The position numbers and the translations under genes are program-made. DNA of 64,000 bases, taken from Gnetum montanum. Taxonomy: Eukaryota > Streptophyta > Gnetopsida > Gnetales > Gnetaceae. Below, in pieces: positions 60,022 through 64,000 of the stretch. A model generated the notes under the pieces. That model saw only the letters and a list, made by a program, of their open reading frames with translations, did not search any database and had not been told where the DNA came from. The stretch lies in NCBI GenBank assembly GCA_015680685.1, contig MNCI01033354.1, forward strand, positions 164,762 through 228,761. The letters are read 5' to 3'. The stretch's first letter is position 1. Each line of letters begins with the position of its first letter.

Positions 60022-62475
60022 CAAGAGCCCTACATGATATTGTAATATAATAAATAAGTATTTTAGTGTATGAATTTTTCCTTGAAAAATGTAGAGGAAA
60101 ATAGTAATTTCTATTATTAATTGAAACTTAAAAGAATTCATTAGCATCATGTCTAGAATGAAATGGAAGGACAACTCCCCCTACCTTGAGATAGGTCAGT
60201 TTAAACCCAAAATCCATATAATGATGAGCCTTAGATTAATAAACTAATAAATTATGTTAATAGATTTTTTTTTCTTTCTAATATTCTTTAAGTTTCTAAG
60301 TTTGATGATCATTGGAATAATAACCACATTTGGTTTTGGAGCATTTATGAATGGTCATAGTAATTACCTTCTTGGTAAGTCAATATGGTGAAAAGGATGT
60401 GTCATATTGGGACTAGCTATAAAGGTGCCTTTAGCATGAGAAATGTCATTGTAATCAAGTAATCCACCATCACATATGTTCAAAGAGAATTTTTGCCCCC
60501 ACAAGAACCTCATGATTGAAGAGGACCACACACACACACACACACACAGAAATCATCACTATATGTCATATGATCCCATAAAAACCTTCAATCATGAGCA
60601 AGGCCACACTCCCACAAGAACCTTACAGATGAAGTGATTTTCATGGATCACACTTTTCAACATCCCATAAGAACCTCCTTCCATAAGTAGAGTGTTTGAG
60701 GATGGAGAAATTATTTTCCATATTCATTTTCTTAGCTATCACCTTTTACCTAGGTTATGATACTAGACTCGATGGATTGACTTATCTTATTAGGTATTTT
60801 AGTACTTCCCTTCATTATTACTCATTTTTTGTCCCTTTCTTCATGTTACTTTTAACCTTAAAGAGTAGTGTGTATTCCTATGTTTGCTCCTCTCTTTCTA
60901 TTTATCTTCCATCTTTTTCTTTTTGAGTTGCCATCTCTTATGTCTAACAGTACTTTTATGCAAGGGTTTAACATGTTTTTCCCATTATGCCCTCTATAGA
61001 TGTTAGTGGTTGAGATCCCTATTATGGTGGGCCATTCTGGATACTAACATTTGTATGACCCAAGGCTATCAATACACTATACATAATAGAGGATATATAA
61101 AACCCATGGCATTTTTTTCCTTTCTAGTATATCCATTTGTCCAGCCCACTTTTTAATTATTTCTTATATTTCTACTACTTAACCTAGGTATGATACATAT
61201 CCTAAATTATTAGGAGGGGAATAGCCAACTTCAAATGGATAGGATATTAGGGTATAACCAACATGGAAATTGATCCAAGAGCAATTTAAGGAATTCATTT
61301 GATGCAAGAAATGCATCTTGGATCCTTAGAACATAGGAAAGGTTAAGACCTTGAGTTTGTAAGACATTCTAGCATCAAATGAAGCAAACCTTATGAGGTT
61401 GTGTTTTAGCCTAATCAATTCTATGAAGGGCCTTCCTAATAGAGTTACATGTGAACTCCTATCCAAATAATAAGAATTTATTACAAGAAGTGAAAAAATG
61501 AATAAAATCATGTACATTATTAAGTGAATAAAATTATTATGCCAATATCAATTAGTATCATGTTTTGTGATGAGGAGTGATTATAATAAGTTATTCTATC
61601 AAAGGATATTGAGGTATCAATGTCTATAGAAGTTAGACATAAAAACTTAAAGATGTTGGAATTAGTCATATTAAGAGACACTAAGCAGTCAATGTCTCAT
61701 TAAAAGACAAATCAAGATATATCAACTTCCATGATATGGTTTGATAAAGTAAAAAATAGAACTCATGTTATCAATTTAAATATTGATTTAAATTAAGATA
61801 AGGCATAATGGATATATCAATTCATATAGACTTAATCGATATAAATTGAGGAAGGATAAATTTGACAAAATATTTCACATTTGAATAGTGGGGCTTCAAT
61901 ATAATTTGATATGTTGGTCAAACATGTTGATTCATGCTACTAAATCAATGTCAATCAATACATCTAAAATTTTCCCAAATGTCTTGCATATTATTAGCAC
62001 AATTGCAATATAAATTGATATATTAGAGACCTAAATATTTTATACATCAATCTATATTAATGGATCTATGAAATTTGACCCGAAACATTATGATCCACGT
62101 TGAGGTCATGATGAATATTAATATAGATAAAATCAAAAAAAAGTATTAGTAAGGCAATAGCTTTACCATAAAACCACCACCTTGTGGGGTAGATAAACAT
62201 TGTTGGCAAAACACCTATGAGGTAATGTAGATTAAGGCATTTGTTTGTGGATTAGAGCCTTTATTTTATTCAATTAAATCCATAGCACCTTTCTAAGATG
62301 AACCATGACAAGGAGTGAGGTCTTCACATCCATGTCAACCTTTATCTTTCAATCACAATTGTTCTTTCAAGAGGGTAAGAAAAATTTACCCACTATAACA
62401 GATTTTTCAAATCAAGCATGAAATGTTAATATTTTTTTATTTTTTAATAATTCATGCATAGTTCTTCATTATAAA
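60022..62475 (+). other. P non-coding region between pol and the extra ORF
   Basis: About 2.45 kb without a supported ORF. It contains a CA microsatellite (60527-60548) and, at about 61560-62110, many short ATATCAAT/ATTGATAT inverted motifs, for example ATCAATTTAAATATTGAT at 61770-61787. Confidence 0.45.
60527..60548. repeat. (CA)11 microsatellite
   Basis: Uninterrupted CA repeat in the P non-coding region. Confidence 0.95.
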
Positions 62476-63596
62476 ATGGTCAAATCATCAAGCACCAAGC
62501 AACAAGCCAAGGTAAGCATGGGCTTTATGGAGGAAATTGCTGGTAATTTTGGTATGATAAATATTTTGATTATATTGCAAATGCTGAGGAGTGAACACTT
62601 AAAAATTAATCATGGCACTATGAGGCTAACTACTTTGAGTGGTTCAACCATACGAATGTGGTAGTGTAGGAGCAACTAGAAACAATGCATTACAGGGCTT
62701 TCATTAGAGCTTCCATCAACTAGTTTAACCAAGAGGAGGTCTTGGAATTTTATAGGAATATTAAACCACACCTCACCAAGTCCAACCCTCCATAGCATGA
62801 TTTAGGTTCTTCCATTTAGAAGACAAGAGTCAAGGTGACAGTGGTCATACTGTAGGAGTGGTTTGGGCTACCAGCTAGGGGAGATCATATCTTTTAGCCA
62901 AAAGCAAACACTAAGGAGAAATATGATCTCGTTCACAAATTTATTGGTGATTTTGATTTGGGGTGGTTGTAGGTGCATGGTTTGCATTTTGTAAGCCTTC
63001 AACCTGAACATTGTGTGATGGCCAAAATGATCATCATGAATGTCCTATCTTTAATGCACACTACTTACATGCTTAGCGTTGTACTTCATGTTATGAAAGC
63101 ATTAAGATTTGGGAAGGAAGTGAATTTTTCTTACCTCCCAATCAAGTATTTAGTCTACCATTACAATGATGATTCCTTGAAGTTGTGTTTTTCTTTCTTG
63201 ATTTTATTAATTCTCTAGAAGTGTGGAGTTCCAAAGCTCATGATAGGAATAAAGGTGCATCCTTCAATCCTAAAAGAGGACACCTTTGCCTGTTCTCTAA
63301 AAATTTATATAGAGGTTGGTCCATTCATCAAAGAATCAAAGGAGTCAAGTTCTTCATTAGCACATGAAGCTAGTGAAATTCAAGGGTTTAAAGATAAGGT
63401 TTGAAGCTAGCTCTAGTAGGTCTAGTCCACATAAAGGGATATTTTAATAGTGATGGAGAGGATCAACTCAACCCTTATCATCATGGACAAGAGAATGGCA
63501 AACATTGAAAAACATGTCCATCCTCAAATCTAGGATAATGATGAAGGGGTGGAGCCCTCTAATTTTGAAGAGCATATGGAGGTGGAAGTAGGCTGA
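62476..63596 (+). pseudogene. P extra ORF (env-position), plant-transposon-protein-like remnant
   Basis: After pol, P carries another reading of about 370 codons. It begins MVKSSSTKQQAKVS and shifts frame near 62600. It then reads for long stretches with isolated stops: 'VLEFYRNIKPHLTKSNPP', 'WFGLPARGDHIF', 'HGLHFVSLQPEHCVMAKMII', 'MKALRFGKEVNFSYLPIKYL', 'KCGVPKLMIGIKVHPSILKE', ending HMEVEVG and TGA. The 'GLPARGD' phrase and the C-terminal layout resemble the plant domain named 'putative plant transposon protein', and the order parallels the middle domain of the M1/M2 extra ORFs ('LPFPCLIRKL' against 'FSFLILLIL'). It lacks their long coiled-coil half but has a short helical, acidic tail. Function unknown; no membrane anchor was seen. 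Confidence 0.55.
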
Positions 63597-63930
63597 GAGG
63601 CCTAATATATCTCTTAGATTTAATTTTATTTTTGTTGATGCATGGCTATGTGGCCATTGTTGTGACTATAGACAAGTTTAATTTTTGTTTCTTATTAAAA
63701 CTATGGTGGAATATCGATTAAAGTTAATGATCTTTTTGTTTATTTATATGTTCATAGATGAATTGGATATAATGTGATTAGATAAATTCTTAATTACATA
63801 GTAATGTAATATAAATCTAGAATTAGGATCCTAATAGTAATTTTAATTTTCTTTCATAGCCACTTTAGGTAGTTGTGCATATATTATGCATGATAAAGGT
63901 TTTTATTAGTAATTTGTTTTCTACTTTTGT

Positions 63931-63945
63931 GGCTAGGCACTAGCC
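63931..63945 (+). other. Short hairpin before the P purine tract
   Basis: GGCTAGGCACTAGCC forms a perfect 6-bp stem with a 3-base loop, followed by another GGCTAG at 63949-63954. Confidence 0.6.
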
Positions 63946-63952
63946 AAAGGCT

Positions 63953-63964
63953 AGTTGGGGGCTA
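63953..63964 (+). promoter_or_regulatory. P polypurine tract
   Basis: AGTTGGGGGCTA directly precedes the 3' LTR start; the G-run would prime plus-strand DNA. Confidence 0.6.
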
Positions 63965-64000
63965 TGTTGAACCCCTTAACATTCCACTTTTTAACCTTAT
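63965..64000 (+). repeat. P 3' LTR, first 36 bases
   Basis: TGTTGAACCCCTTAACATTC matches the P 5' LTR from 26558; the window ends inside the LTR. Confidence 0.8.

Larger units (their letters stand above)
26558..64000 (+). mobile_element. Element P: old Ty3/gypsy element split by M1 and M2
   Basis: A plus-strand element with 5' LTR (26558-27488), tRNA-Asp-type primer site, gag (41284-42467, then 55981-56350), protease, RT, RNase H, integrase, an extra 3' ORF, purine tract and the start of the 3' LTR (63965-64000, matching 26558 onward). M1 and M2, both on the opposite strand, separate it into three pieces: 26558-27529, 40758-42467 and 55976-64000. Without insertions its interior is about 9.7 kb. 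The base sequence is heavily decayed. Its right target duplication lies outside the window; the left flank is ATACC (26553-26557). Confidence 0.8.

Overview
The window is intergenic DNA from a large plant nuclear genome, most likely a gymnosperm such as a conifer (inferred from the very old, deeply nested LTR retrotransposons, the AT-rich sequence and the absence of any clear host gene over 64 kb). Almost everything that can be identified is decayed transposable-element sequence. In-frame TAG/TGA/TAA codons often stand where conserved Trp, Gln or Arg codons are expected, as C-to-T decay of methylated DNA would produce.

Layout, left half. 1-2860 is a degenerate repeat block built around an imperfect palindrome (TAGAACCAAA/TTTGGTTCTA) with a longer-period arrangement. 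About 4300-8900 is a dead LINE on the minus strand (ORF1 RNA-binding-like domain, AP endonuclease, reverse transcriptase). 9197-21071 is an old element, Q, with two ~1.65 kb LTR-like copies and a ~1.3 kb interior without coding signal. Its left LTR is interrupted by E1 (9589-16868), a 7.3 kb Ty3/gypsy-type element with a perfect CCAAC target duplication, a tRNA-Asp-type primer site, gag and protease, but no reverse transcriptase or integrase. 21072-22115 is the 3' end of a Ty1/copia element. A tRNA-derived SINE-like sequence (22445-22600), two LTR fragments and one low-repeat island (24900-25800) with unassigned reading frames follow.

Layout, right half. From 26558 to beyond the window end lies one old plus-strand Ty3/gypsy element, P: 5' LTR, tRNA-Asp-type primer site, gag, protease, RT, RNase H, integrase, an extra ORF, polypurine tract and the first 36 bases of the 3' LTR. 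Two related minus-strand elements interrupt it: M1 (27530-40757, target duplication ATCAT) and M2 (42468-55975, target duplication ATCCT). Both duplications are perfect, so the order of events is clear. M2 split the P gag gene, which resumes on its far side.

How the genes fit together. M1, M2 and E1 belong to one broad family: related LTR termini, the same tRNA-Asp-type primer site, related gag and protease, and similar 3' non-coding sequence. E1 looks like an internally deleted, non-autonomous relative that would have needed pol from M-type elements. M1, M2 and P each carry a further ORF between integrase and the 3' LTR, the position of env-like genes in Athila-type elements. In M1 and M2 it is about 970 codons with a long coiled-coil half. 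This extra ORF, and a compact cysteine/histidine motif in the E1/M gag proteins, are the least ordinary items here. Four N positions occur; two lie at contig-overlap-like duplications that are probably assembly artefacts. Boundaries given without a target duplication, primer site or conserved terminus are approximate and were judged by eye.
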